Shown here: piece after piece, positions 27,901 to 37,060 of the stretch
Position numbering within the stretch: the stretch's first letter is position 1
Layout: each line of letters opens with the position of its first letter
Origin: Acanthochromis polyacanthus
Taxonomy: Eukaryota; Chordata; Actinopteri; Pomacentridae
Assembly (NCBI RefSeq): GCF_021347895.1
Contig: NC_067116.1
Coordinates: forward strand, 40,629,677-40,693,676
DNA: 64,000 nucleotides
Direction: 5' to 3'
Notes under the pieces: generated by a model
Told to the model about the DNA's origin: nothing
The model's database searches: none
The model's input: the letters and a program-made list of their open reading frames with translations, nothing else
Position numbers and translations under genes: made by a program

Positions 27901-30900
27901 GTAGGAGAAGAACATAACCTTGTTAAAAATAATGAGCAGAAATGCCACAAAAACTAACAAATGTGCAGGAGCACTACAGAGTGAGCATCGGTCTTTATTT
28001 GAAGCAGATATTTGCAGAGGACAGTGACACTTAAAGAGACTATAATAGCACTTAGTCTTGGGTGCAAAATGGGCCATTCAGCCACAACCTTCTCTAACTG
28101 CAATTTCACAGGAAGAGGCTGTGAATGTTTTGATTCTAAAGCATTGCTCAAGCTTTCTGTCAAGGCTCTGCATCGGCTCTGTATAAAAATTCAGCGTTTA
28201 GGGAAGCTGCCCATGCGAGAAATTTGTTAATTAACAGTGTGCCCGACTCAACACTTTCTGTGCTGAATGGAACTCGTATCTACATTGTTACTTACAAACC
28301 TGTCACAGAATGACTATGAAGCTACGTTTCTACTTTTCTGACTGGCTGAACATTTCAGCAGTACAGTATAAGCCCACTGAACACTTGCTACATACTTAGA
28401 AACATTATATAATATGGTAGCCTGAGGAGTACACTTGAATCTGGATGTTGACCAAGTGGAGAAAAATTGAATGGGATTAATAGGACAGTACGTTTTTTTG
28501 GCTAGATGCTAATTCTTTACCCACTGATGTCTTTTCACATTTTTGTGCCTTTTTAAATTACAACATGCTAATTATATCAATTACAAAAAGAGTCTACAAG
28601 TGTAATAATTCTATGTTATGCTATAATCACCAATACTCTACCTCAAGTTCAGGTATTGATTTCCTACATTTATTAGAAAGGTATACTTTCAAGAGACTAA
28701 GTGGGCTTCCTGCTGAAAAAAGAAGTGAGATCACTGGCAATTCCTCCATAAAACATTCCTTGTGGCTGCTGTTCATTAAAAAATTGATGCCTCTGCTTTT
28801 TCTACTTCTGCTGAACTGGAAGTGATAGATTGAATAGCATTATCCCCTACTGGAATAAGTCAAACCAACCAGTAAACACAGCTAGAAAGACAGAAATGCA
28901 GGTTTTATTTTTACTTTTTTCAACACGCACTCCACATGTAACCCACACTTAAAACAAATGTGGGAAGCATTACTTTCCAATTTAACACGACAGAGTTATG
29001 GGGTGTAGTATTCCGACAAAGTTTATGTTGCCGTTTTCTGTTCAGCTGTGAGACTCCATGTTGCCCTTTTACCAAGCCAGCTGACGGAACAAACGCAGCA
29101 GGGAGCCAACAACATAAAGCAGCCGACCTAAACACTGGGAGGCACCATAACTCCATCTCATGCTCCGCTAGCAAGGCTGTTAGAGCAAAATTATGTTCCT
29201 TAATTAAACTGTCTCAATATATTCTCTAATTCCCCAGAGAGCAGCGCTTGAGCTAATGCAATAGAACATAACACAAGTATGGTCCACATTAGCTGATGCA
29301 TCCATCTAAATAAACCATATACTAATAATGACACACTTGTTCTCCCTTGTGTTTCACTCCAAATGTGCACTAAGCTGTTTACTTACAACACTTCACATGT
29401 AATTTTGCCAGATCTATGGTACACTGTAAAGTACCGACTTGAACTCGCAAACAGGGAGTGATGAGGTTTGACGTCCCCAATGGTGAGTTGCATGTCTGCA
29501 GAGAGCAGTGAAAATCGGTTACAGCTGACAGGTTGCATTCTTGATTGGCAGAATGTTGGAGTCATGAGGTCTGAGGGACAAACCGGGTCGGGATGTGGGG
29601 GAAGAACAGGAAGACACAGTAGCTTTCCCCATCCACAGCTGTCAGGAGCAGACTTGACAATGCCTGCATTACTCTGAGACAGTGCAGCTCGTGTATCTAC
29701 TGTACTCGACAGTTATTGAGGGCATAATGACTAATTTGAACAGAGACGGTGCGACGCATTTGTACCTAGGAATGATGTGAAGGACTGCTGACACTGACAA
29801 ACGTAACATGAAAAAGGATGGATTGGCACAGAATGCTTATAAAGAGTATTCACTCCTTGGAAGCCTTCTCCTTTTATTGCTTTTCAACACCGAATGACTG
29901 TCAATTTAAATTAGGCTTTTTTGACAAGAATTCACACACACACAAAAAAAGACTCCTTCGGGTCAAAGTAAAGAGATTTCTACAAGGTTATTCCTTTTAA
30001 TAAAAGTATAAACTGCATAAGTATTCACCTCCTTCGAGTCAGTATTTCATAGATTCACCTTTGGCTGCAATTACAGCATAGAGCTTGTGTGAACAGGTCT
30101 CAATCAGCCTTGCAAATTAAATTCAATTGACCAAATTTCCATGTTGAAAAGCAATAAAAGGGGAAAACTTCTAAATAGGGTGAATATTTTTAAAAGACAC
30201 TGTACAATTTAGTTTTTTTCCTTTTAGCAAATATCACATAGTGGATCAGTGTATTGTTTAATCAAAGTTACATAAAATTAAATCAAACGACAAATCATTT
30301 TCTTTGTAGCATCAGTTATTGGTAATGTTTTTGAAGAATTTGGGTAGATCACTTAGGGTGGATTACATTAGCAAGATATCTATATAGTAGCCAAGGAAAA
30401 AAAACGTCAAACTGTGAAAGAAACAAAATATTTCTCTTTTAAATTGCTAACTGGAAGACTCCTAAATATAGAAACAATTCTTATTAGCAGTAGAAGTATT
30501 AAGGCCATCAGTCTGGTAAAAAATTGCCAGTGTGAGTCTCTCTTTGTTTCAGAAGAAAGACACTGCTGTCTGTGTGGCATCTGCTGTTGACAAGGGATTA
30601 TATTGCTTTGATAAACAACATGATTACTAAGGCAGGCTAATGGACAGAAAATTTGCACATGGATTAAAAATAACCACCACACGCCTGGAGCAGAGAAAAT
30701 GCCACAAGGAGAAAATAAATCCTTAAATCTGTTCAACAAAGGACAGCACGTTTAACCTTCATTTCAAACCTCAACACCTAGAATGTAAAATAAGATGGAC
30801 AGAAGTGGATGGAAGACTGTTAGCTACTCCTATTGTGAGTCTTTACCTGGTAAACAATACAAAGCATATATAAAGCTAATATAAAGCTATTCTGATAGTA

Positions 30901-33073
30901 TGCACCCAGTTGTCAATTCAACATCGATTTGTGCCCCCCAAAAAAAGGTTTATTTTGGTTAAAAAGTTATAGTGGATCAACCTTGAAATAGTTTCAGTGT
31001 TGAAAATATGTCAATCTACATTGTACTGTGGCTTCACTCTTTGTTTAATGGTTGAAATATATAACCACAAGTAAGTAATTAAATGATTAATTAGTACCAG
31101 ATGGTTAACCAATTAGTTGATCAATAAAACTATGGCAGCTTTGTTGTTAGTGTGGACCCATGAAGTAGAAGTCATTCTTTCAACATTGATTAATGGTTAA
31201 AGAAGGTTGATTTGTTTTGTTTTTTGGTGGGGAAAAAAAAAATAAAAAATCAACGATGGATCTGCCTTTAAACAACTTAAACACAGTGTCATTCAGGATA
31301 AATAAAATTATTATGATTGACTGACTAGTTAACACCAAAGAGTTAACTGATTAGTTGATGTCAAAACAAAATTATGGTAGCTAGTCTGACAGTTTGGACC
31401 CACGTAGCAGAATTTGGTCATTCAACATTGATTTATGGTGAAAAAAAATGTAGATTTTTTTGGGTAAAAATCAACCTTTAAATACTTGAATTGCTGAAAA
31501 CATGACACTGAAATGTGTTTTCAGTCTTAAATTGATAGTTGAAATACAGAATCATGTGTAATCAATCTAAGACTGTTTAAGGTAAAAATGACAAATTTAA
31601 CTTCCTTGTAGTAAGCTGAGAATCTGCATTAATAACATGTAAACTAATCCATTAAAGTCCCTTTAAATCACAGCAAGAAGCACTATTGTTGTAAATGAGA
31701 ACACTAAATGGTTCACTGACTCATGACAAAAAAAAAAAAAAATATGGCAGATATATTGATGAGTGCAGACCCACGTAGCAGAAGCTCTTCATTCAACGTT
31801 GATTTATGCGTGGAAGGGGTTGATTTTTGACTAAAATTAATGTTTAAATACCATAATTGTTGAAAATGTGCCTGGATAAACATTCAACTGTGGTTTGACT
31901 TTAAATTTAACGACTGAAATGTAATCATCCAAGAGAAGTTAGAGCAAAAATCCCAAAGTGTCCTTGCAGCATCTCAAAGTTGAAAATTTGCATTAGCGGA
32001 TGGTAAACTATCTTCCTCAAGTTCATTTAAATAAGAGCAAAGACCATCTTCCAGGATAAATAGGAATAATGTAATTCATTGATTAGATATTGCCAAATGG
32101 TTAATCGATTAGTAGATGGATCAAGTTGATATTGTGGACCCATGTAGCAAAAACAGTTCATTCACCACTGATTAATGGTCATAAAAGGCTGGTTTTTGGT
32201 TAAAAGCCAATGCAGGATCAACCTTTCATTAGATTAAATGCTTAAAATCTATCACTGAATCGACACGGTTTGTTGTTCAAGCGTTAATTTGATGTGTAAA
32301 ATGTATAATCATGTGTTATTATCTACGACAGATTAGAGCAAAAATACAAATGTTCCTACATTACCTCGGTTGCTCTTGTGGGATCACTTAAGCTGCTCGT
32401 ATACGACAATAATCTGAGTAAGTACGGGCTTTGTGTTGTGTCAAAGCAACACAAAGCAACATGATGACAGCTTGTTGGGTACTGACAAAACATTTTTTTG
32501 TGTGTGATTTACTGAGATTTTAAACGACCCATAGCTTGATTAATCTATAATTACATGCAGTTATAACAAATCTGGAGCCGTGTCCTGCTGTCATCACGTT
32601 ATACAGCAGTTTTCGGAGAACAAATAAATCGGCGTTCACAACAAAGACGAAGGAAAGTGAAGCCACATTCCTATTGTGGGCACTTTTCCACCAGGTAAAC
32701 AACACGAGGCGAAAAAATATGATGTCACCTCGGCTAACTAACGCTAAGACGGCTAATTTTTCAGATTTTGTTAAACTCCCGATAAACGTCCGTGTACTTC
32801 TTCAAAATAAGCGTTAAAAATTATTTCCAACCGCTGCTGCGTATTTAACCGTTAAATAGCACCTCAATAGTTAGCAACTGACAAAGCAAGCTAGCTAACA
32901 AACGGAGCCGTTAAAACACAAAAAGGGGCTTAACTGTCATTCAGTGTTCAGAAATGCATCGTTAAACGTTGCTGTCATAACAGTACAGAGGGGGGAAATA
33001 TTCCTGGCGTTTTACAACAAAGACCAAGCGACTCACCATAGTAAGAGGAGGGGATGTCCGTCTTTCTAGCCAT
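851..33073 (-). CDS. slc44a5: Choline transporter-like protein 5 (SLC44A5), 19 coding exons, 3' end missing
   Basis: Multi-pass plasma-membrane protein of the SLC44/CTL family. Family members carry choline or related organic cations; the substrate of CTL5 itself is poorly established. Nineteen exons join in one continuous frame with matching phases and give ~615 residues; vertebrate CTL5 is ~720, so the last ~100 residues lie below base 1. Family landmarks are [18 protein letters not shown] (exon 4), [20 protein letters not shown] (exon 5), [10 protein letters not shown] (exons 7-8), GIWHCYWEY (exons 10-11), [12 protein letters not shown] and [12 protein letters not shown] (exon 15), [11 protein letters not shown] (exon 16) and [12 protein letters not shown] (exon 17). 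NxS/T sites in presumed outer loops: NQT (exon 8), NVT (exon 11), NLT (exon 14), NKS and NIT (exon 15). The remembered human match is best to SLC44A5 rather than A2 or A4, and the st6galnac5 neighbour agrees with 1p31 synteny. Teleost a/b ohnolog is not resolved. Confidence 0.95.
1223..1296 (-). CDS. slc44a5: slc44a5 coding exon 18
   Basis: Encodes [20 protein letters not shown] then RNVV and two bases of Arg. Acceptor AACAG, donor CG|GTAAGA. Confidence 0.96.
1416..1519 (-). CDS. slc44a5: slc44a5 coding exon 17
   Basis: Encodes [20 protein letters not shown] then [15 protein letters not shown]. The cysteine-rich [11 protein letters not shown] stretch is invariant in the family. Acceptor CCCAG, donor ATG|GTGGGT, ends phase 0. 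Confidence 0.97.
1619..1713 (-). CDS. slc44a5: slc44a5 coding exon 16 (GC donor)
   Basis: Encodes [20 protein letters not shown] then [11 protein letters not shown]. The acceptor is CCCAG. To meet the next exon in phase 1 the exon must end AAAG|GCAAGC, so the intron has a GC donor instead of GT, with otherwise strong U2 consensus. Confidence 0.94.
2484..2746 (-). CDS. slc44a5: slc44a5 coding exon 15 (largest exon)
   Basis: 87 codons starting [20 protein letters not shown]. It carries [30 protein letters not shown] and [18 protein letters not shown], the most conserved core of the SLC44 family. Acceptor TTTCAG, donor CG|GTGGGT, phase 2. Confidence 0.97.
3408..3495 (-). CDS. slc44a5: slc44a5 coding exon 14
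   Basis: Encodes [20 protein letters not shown] then [17 protein letters not shown] and YANLTCNP form an extracellular loop with an NLT site. Acceptor CTCAG, donor CAG|GTTAGT, ends phase 0. Confidence 0.95.
3793..3885 (-). CDS. slc44a5: slc44a5 coding exon 13
   Basis: Encodes [20 protein letters not shown] then [10 protein letters not shown]. The C-I-A-Y-W motif in the helix is family-typical. Acceptor TTCTAG; the donor GT|GTATCC is the weakest in the gene, but phase fits the next exon exactly. Confidence 0.94.
3972..4071 (-). CDS. slc44a5: slc44a5 coding exon 12
   Basis: Encodes [20 protein letters not shown] then [13 protein letters not shown] and two bases of Lys: a membrane helix followed by the conserved basic [14 protein letters not shown] cytosolic loop. 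Acceptor TGTAG, donor AA|GTAAGT. Confidence 0.96.
4300..4431 (-). CDS. slc44a5: slc44a5 coding exon 11
   Basis: Encodes [20 protein letters not shown], then [20 protein letters not shown] and WLIF. NVT is a potential glycosylation site; TDIGFxT and QxTWL match CTL2/CTL5. Acceptor CTCAG, donor A|GTATGT. Confidence 0.95.
4570..4682 (-). CDS. slc44a5: slc44a5 coding exon 10 (membrane helices)
   Basis: Encodes [20 protein letters not shown] followed by [17 protein letters not shown], two hydrophobic segments. Acceptor TTGCAG, donor G|GTGAGT, phase 1. Confidence 0.96.
5385..5610 (+). pseudogene. Tc1/mariner-like transposase C-terminal remnant
   Basis: In slc44a5 intron 9. A frame open from ~5396 to a stop near 5608 reads [20 protein letters not shown], then [14 protein letters not shown] and [20 protein letters not shown] is the block around the second catalytic aspartate of Tc1-like DD34E transposases, and the later Lys/Leu-rich segment fits their C-terminus. 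The third catalytic acid region (normally SPDLNPIE) is degraded to EKRARLDIS. No start or intact TIRs were found, so this is a fossil copy. Family similarity is from memory. Confidence 0.72.
6029..6112 (-). CDS. slc44a5: slc44a5 coding exon 9
   Basis: Encodes [20 protein letters not shown] then ANSWIWIL and two bases of Ile, ending the large loop. IFEDYxxSWxWIL precedes the second membrane helix. Acceptor CGCAG, donor AT|GTAAGA. Confidence 0.95.
7763..7886 (-). CDS. slc44a5: slc44a5 coding exon 8
   Basis: Encodes [20 protein letters not shown], then [26 protein letters not shown] is a family hallmark and NQT a likely N-glycosylation site. Acceptor TTTTAG, donor AT|GTAAGA, phase 2. Confidence 0.95.
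7990..8050 (-). CDS. slc44a5: slc44a5 coding exon 7
   Basis: Encodes [20 protein letters not shown] plus one base of Phe, still in the first extracellular loop. Acceptor CTCAG, donor T|GTAAGT, phase 1. Confidence 0.94.
9012..9125 (-). CDS. slc44a5: slc44a5 coding exon 6
   Basis: 38 codons running from [20 protein letters not shown] to [18 protein letters not shown] is a strong CTL2/CTL5 signature. Acceptor TGCAG, donor AAG|GTGAGA, phase 0 at both ends. Confidence 0.96.
9260..9344 (-). CDS. slc44a5: slc44a5 coding exon 5
   Basis: Encodes [20 protein letters not shown] followed by NLQCPTTQ. Loop cysteines match CTL family positions. Acceptor CCACAG, donor CAG|GTAAGA, ends in phase 0. Confidence 0.96.
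9624..9708 (-). CDS. slc44a5: slc44a5 coding exon 4
   Basis: Encodes [20 protein letters not shown] followed by CGQQDTPNA, the start of the large first extracellular loop. Acceptor CGCAG, donor GC|GTGAGT, phase 2. Confidence 0.96.
9743..9790 (-). repeat. LINE 3'-tail fragment
   Basis: Read on the minus strand it gives AATTTCCCCACTGTGGGATT then AATAAAGGTTTAATCTATCT, the usual 3' terminus of many fish L2/Rex-like LINEs and their SINEs. It is a short fragment in slc44a5 intron 3; the rest of that intron (to 11432) shows nothing recognisable. Confidence 0.6.
11433..11506 (-). CDS. slc44a5: slc44a5 coding exon 3 (first membrane helix)
   Basis: Encodes [20 protein letters not shown] followed by ALGTV. 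The SCTD(V)xCC start and hydrophobic run are the first transmembrane helix. Acceptor CTCCAG, donor G|GTGAGT, phase 1. Confidence 0.96.
11507..18809 (-). other. slc44a5 intron 2
   Basis: 7.3 kb of AT-rich intron. A retroelement tail lies at 16845-16945 and A/T homopolymers occur at ~13253 and ~14835. A degenerate ATTAATCGATAAT-type repeat lies around 13780-13850. I see no other gene or RNA. Confidence 0.75.
16845..16950 (+). repeat. Interspersed fish repeat 3' end
   Basis: Contains CTTGGCCAGGTCACCCTTGT, GATCTTGATCTCAATGGG and CCTGGTTAAATAAAGGTTAA followed by a short (TAAA)n tail. This string recurs in many fish genomes as a retroelement 3' end. Recognition is from memory and the family is not named. 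Confidence 0.6.
18810..18858 (-). CDS. slc44a5: slc44a5 coding exon 2
   Basis: Encodes [16 protein letters not shown] and two bases of Arg. This is the cytosolic segment common to CTL proteins, just before the first membrane helix. Acceptor TTACAG, donor AG|GTACGC. Confidence 0.95.
19057..19302. mobile_element. MITE-like element with TATCCCCCGCC termini
   Basis: 246 bp bounded by a perfect 11-bp inverted repeat: TATCCCCCGCC at 19057-19067 and GGCGGGGGATA at 19292-19302. The interior has ATCAAGGGCCATAACTCTGT, TTTTCGAACTTGATCAAGG and a GGACGGACGGA stretch. I recall this combination as a very widespread repeat in fishes and aquatic invertebrates. It has no coding capacity. The target duplication is not clear. 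Confidence 0.75.
21632..21680 (+). repeat. LINE/SINE 3'-end fragment
   Basis: CTTTATTGTCATTGCAAGGG then TACAATGAAATTTAG matches the 3' end shared by many fish LINE/SINE families. It is an isolated fragment in slc44a5 intron 1. Confidence 0.5.
23263..23293 (+). repeat. A10-G21 homopolymer run
   Basis: Ten A residues followed directly by 21 uninterrupted G residues (23273-23293). It lies in slc44a5 intron 1, so the C21 strand is the transcribed-sense strand of that gene. Confidence 0.95.
26810..27015 (+). repeat. Interspersed repeat with ATTAATCAATTAGTC core
   Basis: Begins GACTGTCGATTAATCAATTA and continues with TGATTGATAATTGGTCAGTC and TAGCTTCTCAAGTAACAATT. It resembles a common fish repeat with an ATTAATCGATTAAT core. 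A second, oppositely oriented relative lies at ~45890-46060. Confidence 0.5.
29827..30204. mobile_element. Non-autonomous Tc1-like TIR element, copy 1
   Basis: 378 bp with long imperfect inverted termini (~75 bp). Left starts CACAGAATGCTTATAAAGAG; the reverse complement of the right end starts TACAGTGTCTTTTAAAAATA. Both reach TTTTATTGCTTTTCAACA in register. There is no open frame. The GTATTCAC motif in the termini resembles fish Tc1-like elements. Related copies are at 60971-61440 and at the window end. Confidence 0.75.
30880..32300. repeat. Decayed tandem repeat, ~370-bp unit
   Basis: An anchor like GTGGACCCATGTAGCAGAAG followed by TTCATTCAACATTGATTTAT recurs at about 30901, 31152, 31394, 31763 and 32133. 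The last three are 369 and 370 bp apart; the earlier two intervals are ~245 bp, as if units lost ~120 bp. Units are well diverged. Confidence 0.7.
32328..32700. repeat. Direct duplication flanking slc44a5 exon 1, intronic copy
   Basis: Shares ordered blocks with 34270-34620, including TTCCTACATTACCTCGGTTG, TATAACAAATCTGGAGC and GTTCACAACAAAGACGAA, at roughly four in five positions by eye with several small indels. Both copies have the same orientation and lie on either side of the first coding exon and promoter. Confidence 0.8.
33037..33073 (-). CDS. slc44a5: slc44a5 coding exon 1 (start codon)
   Basis: Encodes [12 protein letters not shown] plus the first base of a Gly codon. The ATG at 33073-33071 sits in GTGCCATGG, with G at -3 and +4. 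The donor is G|GTGAGT, phase 1. This N-terminus differs from the acidic one I recall for a human SLC44A5 isoform, so it may be one of several first exons. Confidence 0.88.
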
Positions 33074-33400
33074 GGCACTTGGTAGGACCGATGCAGCACC
33101 GTCGCCTTGGTTTTGGAGACCGCATATGAGAGTCGAGGTGAACCCCAGTTATTTTTAATGCCTCCCAGCAGTGCCGTCGTGGAATAAACACGGGAACCTG
33201 GAGGGGACTCGGGGCTCTTCGGTCTGAGGATGCTTCGGCCACGCAGCTGAGCGTCAGTCGTGTTTACAGCGCGACGTCATTAATTATTCCGAAACGGCCT
33301 TAAAGGGGCCGCCGAGCCGCTGCAGGAGCCGCAGCCGCCGGGACCGCTGCTGCCGCTGCTGATCACTGTCCCGTCTGCCTGTGTTAGGATGCAGTTTAAA
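33074..33400 (-). promoter_or_regulatory. slc44a5: slc44a5 5' leader and CpG-rich promoter region
   Basis: Sequence upstream of the start codon is markedly richer in G+C and CpG than its surroundings, with a GCCGCCGAGCCGCTGC-type stretch at ~33308-33360. A CRE-like GACGTCA core lies at 33273-33279 and a TTAATTATT block follows. The transcription start and any 5' non-coding exon cannot be fixed from sequence alone. Confidence 0.6.
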
Positions 33401-33989
33401 ACACATGTTGTTCATTTAGACATCTGACACCAGCAAGATTGAGCTCAACAGAAGAGCTGGTTCACTACTTTGTTCCTGCAGCAACAGCCCAGGCTGCTTC
33501 TTTATGACTGTGTTGATTATTAATACAGCCAGCTTTGCAGCCAGTATTTTTAGGCTCTGACATCTCTGTCCACGCTGAGCAGACTGGTGGAGAAACACTG
33601 ACCTCAGCTGGGCTTTCTGTGACATTGCATGTGTCTCTTTGTGTCTGCTTGGGGGAATAAGAGGTAATGTTTCTTTATTGTACAGTACATATTAAGATGG
33701 CACACATCTCACTTGTGGATCTATCGAGCGGCACAAGGCATAAGATAAAATAAAAAGGAGAATAAAATAAAATATCTCAAACAAGAGAAATGTTAAAATC
33801 ACAATTTCATGAAGGAAACAGTTCTGTAATTATAAGACTAAATGTGAAATCCTGAAAAAGGAAATTCTCTCAAGACCCTGAGGAAGACGATTGAAAAGCA
33901 GTGGTGACCGTGGTGGGTGACTTACCCCATGGCAAAGGTAAGTCAGCCCTATACTTATATTTTTACATATTACACATAGGGGTGATTTT

Positions 33990-34252
33990 CAAGTAATGAA
34001 TATGTGATTGATGACTGTTCAAGCTGGAAACGGCTGATTTTTAATGGAATATCTCCATAGGGGTACAGAGGAACATTTCCATCAACCATCACTCCTGTGT
34101 TCTAATGCTACATTGTGTTAGCTGATGGTGTTGAAAGGCTCATTGATGATTAGAAAACGTTGGTGCAGTTATATTAGCACATGACTATAAATTAGAGTTT
34201 TCATGGAAAACATGAAATTGTCTGCGTGACCCCAAATGTTTGAATGGTAGTG
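33990..34252 (-). mobile_element. Tc1/mariner-like MITE, copy 2 (partial)
   Basis: Read on the minus strand it matches the MITE at 41196-41533: CACTACCATTCAAACATTTG at the terminus, then TGTTCCTCTGTACCCCTATG and AAAAATCAGCCGTTTCCAGC. A TA dinucleotide follows the intact end at 34253. The other half diverges before ~33990, so it is a subfamily variant or a truncated copy. Confidence 0.7.
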
Positions 34253-34269
34253 TATATGTATGCATGTGT

Positions 34270-34620
34270 GTGTGTGTAACTAGTTAGAGTAAAAATGCAA
34301 ATTTTCCTACATTACCTCGGTTGTTCTTGTATGATCCCCGTAGTTGCTCTTATATGGCAATCTGAGTAACTCTGGCCTTGGTGTTGTGTCAAAACAACAT
34401 GATGGCAGCTTCCTGGGCACAGAGACAACATTTTAGTGGTTTACAGAGATTTTTAAATGATCTATAGCTTCATTAATCGATAATTAAATGCAGCTTTAAC
34501 AAATCTGGAGCTGCGTCCTGTTGTCATCACATCATACATTTTTTTAGAGGACAAATAAATCGATGTTCACAATAAAGACGAAAGAAAGGAGAGCCAGTGT
34601 CACTGGTACTGTGCACACCT
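34270..34620. repeat. Direct duplication flanking slc44a5 exon 1, upstream copy
   Basis: Upstream partner of 32328-32700. It begins just after the MITE terminus at 34252 and shares CATTACCTCGGTTGTTCTTG, AACAAATCTGGAGCTG and GACAAATAAATCGATGTTCA blocks with its partner. Confidence 0.8.
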
Positions 34621-36109
34621 TCAAACTTGCTTATCTTGACTCATAGCTCGACACACTGAATCTTCTTTCTTTTTCAAAAAAAAAAAAAAAATGTCACTGC
34701 GCTCAGTAAAAAGGGTTTGAAAACTAGAAACAAGTGTTGAGATACTTTAACAAAGACTGACCTTACAATATTCTTGATTTAATTTGCATGTTGAAATTCC
34801 TTGGAGGGAGAAGAGTCTCAAACAGCTTCCGCACATTTTCACACGTAAAAGCTTAAAAAAAAAGTTTCAAATACTGGATGAACACAAGAATGTTTATCAT
34901 GGACACATATTGCAAAAAACAAATATATATATATATATATGAAGATGGTGTACATTATTAATCTAGGAAACCAATGAAAATCACTGATGTCCATGTTCAC
35001 TTCAAAACCATTTATTTTGTTTTCCTCAGACCAGTGAAATATAAACACTATAAAGATGAGCAAGGCTGCTATCATCCAAGAAAAGGTCTGAAATAAAAAC
35101 CTACCATATGGATTATGGTGCTGGTGGTTTGCTACCCTTCAAATCTGAACAGACGCCTTAATGTCTGCTTCATCTCTATATTTACTGCCAACTGGTAAGG
35201 AGTTTGTCCCCTCCATGAAACAAACAAAGAGGTACAAAAAAACGCTTCTTTTAAGGAAAAATCTGTCAAGTGCAGTTTGAAATAATCACATTTGTGACTC
35301 AAGTCTAACTCAAGCCAAAATTGCATTATTTGAGTTGGGGAAAATACTTTGGAAAGAACAAATGTCATGTCAGTTCACCCACACAGATGTTTCCACTTGT
35401 TCTGGTTGATTAGACCTTTGCTTCGCAAGTTAGTAGTGCCATGCTGGAATCACACAGTCAATCAAGCACCGTCTTTACACCGAACAGTCCTGAGGAGGCT
35501 AATTAGGCAAAGCAAGCAGAAACACCTGTGTGAGTGGGCGTAGAGGGAAAATAATCTCTCAAATCTACCTCAAACTGAAAAACATGATCACACTTGCAAA
35601 GAAACCTTATATAAATAGTTATTTTTGACCAGAATATTTTCTTTAACTCAAATATAAAGCAGTCATATTTCACCTGCACTATATCATCAAAAATAGGAAC
35701 ATCAGAGTGATGCAAAAAAGGAGTTCATGCATTCGTTATCTCTAAAACTGGTATACTGTAACTTATTACCTCTTTGAAAAACCTCCAGCTGATCAGACTG
35801 CTGTGGTGAACCAATCAAAGTTTGTCTGTATAACCCTTTACAACAGCCCAAAGGGTGACCAAAGGCTTCACAGAAAAAAAAAACAAGAAAATAACTTAAA
35901 AACAATACAGTAACTTAAAGCTGGACAAAATGTATTGAAAATGTATTGTTTTTAACAGATAACTCCAAAAATAATAAATATGCTACAAAGCAGAGTGCTG
36001 AGTCAAGTCCTGTAACATTACCTATATTATGAACTGGTGGTATATAAACAAAAATCAATTGATTTAGATTGAATATTTTGAGTGATAAGCCATCTCAATC
36101 CATTATTTT

Positions 36110-37060
36110 AGAATAGATTATACTTTCATAGTCCCACAAGGGGAAATTTGCAACATCACAGCAGCAAAGTGACAGGAAGAAAAATCTATAAAACCTAAAA
36201 ATCTATAAATTAAAACCATAAGATATATACACTGTAATATAAATAAGAAAAACTGAAGAACACAAGAATACTAACAACACAAATTTAAGAATATTTACAC
36301 AAATGAATTGCACATTTTTTAGGTGTATTTGGACATGACAGTTTGCCAACTATCATTAAGTGACTGTGTGTGGTCCGTTGGCAGCAGTGATGGTTCTAGA
36401 GTCTGATACCAGCAGGAAGGAAGGACCAGCAGTAATGTTCCTTCACACACCTGTGTGGTTTTCCTGTTTGACCACTTATGTTCAAGTTGCCACTGAGCGA
36501 TAAATTCTTTTACCTGAACCACATAACATCTGGCTATTTTGTTGCATCCAGCCGACCCTTGAAGTAGGATCATAACAAAAGCACTGGAGGAATCAAAGAG
36601 CATGATCCTCAGGGTGCTTTCAGGCTTCTCCGGGTGAGACAAAGCTCTGTCCAGATGACAGCATCCTCCACCCAGATGCCAGGCTGGTATGCGAGCTGCA
36701 ATGGGTCCATCGATGAGCTCACTAGAGGGCAGAGATGGGCAAGGACCAGCCTCTCAAGTGCCTTCATCAGATGAGACGTCAGTGCCACCGACCTGCAGCT
36801 GCTGAGGTCCTTTTGGTGCGATGATTTGGGCACTGATCCCACGCAGGACGTCTTCCACAGCTGTGGTACTCTCCCCAGCTTCAGGCTCATGTTGAACATG
36901 CACTCAACTATCCTGCACAGGATTGGAGGAGCCTGGAGCTGATGTCGTCCAGACCTGCAGCTTTCTTCATCCTCTTGAGCTCGTTCTTCACCTGGGTTGA
37001 TTGTGGTTGATTGTGTGACCTATAAGGAGTTTTCTTATTATTGTGTGTGATCCAGGTGTG
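36110..37060 (-). pseudogene. 5'-truncated L2/Rex-like LINE with reverse transcriptase fragment
   Basis: Minus-strand frames read VKNELKRMKKAAGLDDIS (~36.95-37.02 kb), then MFNMSLKLGRVPQLWKTSCV, VALTSHLMKALERLVLAHLC and LQLAYQPGIWVEDAVIW (36609-36899), then ESTLRIMLFDSSSAF (~36.6 kb). These are the finger/palm blocks of fish L2/Rex-type reverse transcriptase, with FDSSSAF matching the first palm motif. Frameshifts separate the pieces and the YADD block is absent. The 3' end near 36110-36155 reads (minus) AATTTCCCCTTGTGGGACTA, the usual LINE tail. It is a dead copy. Confidence 0.8.

Larger units (their letters stand above)
18859..33036 (-). other. slc44a5 intron 1
   Basis: 14.2 kb intron between the start-codon exon and exon 2. 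It contains the TATCCCCCGCC element (19057-19302), LINE-tail fragments, a 21-G run, a 378-bp TIR element (29827-30204), decayed ~370-bp tandem repeats (30.9-32.3 kb) and one copy of a direct duplication (32328-32700). Elsewhere it is ordinary AT-rich sequence. Confidence 0.8.
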
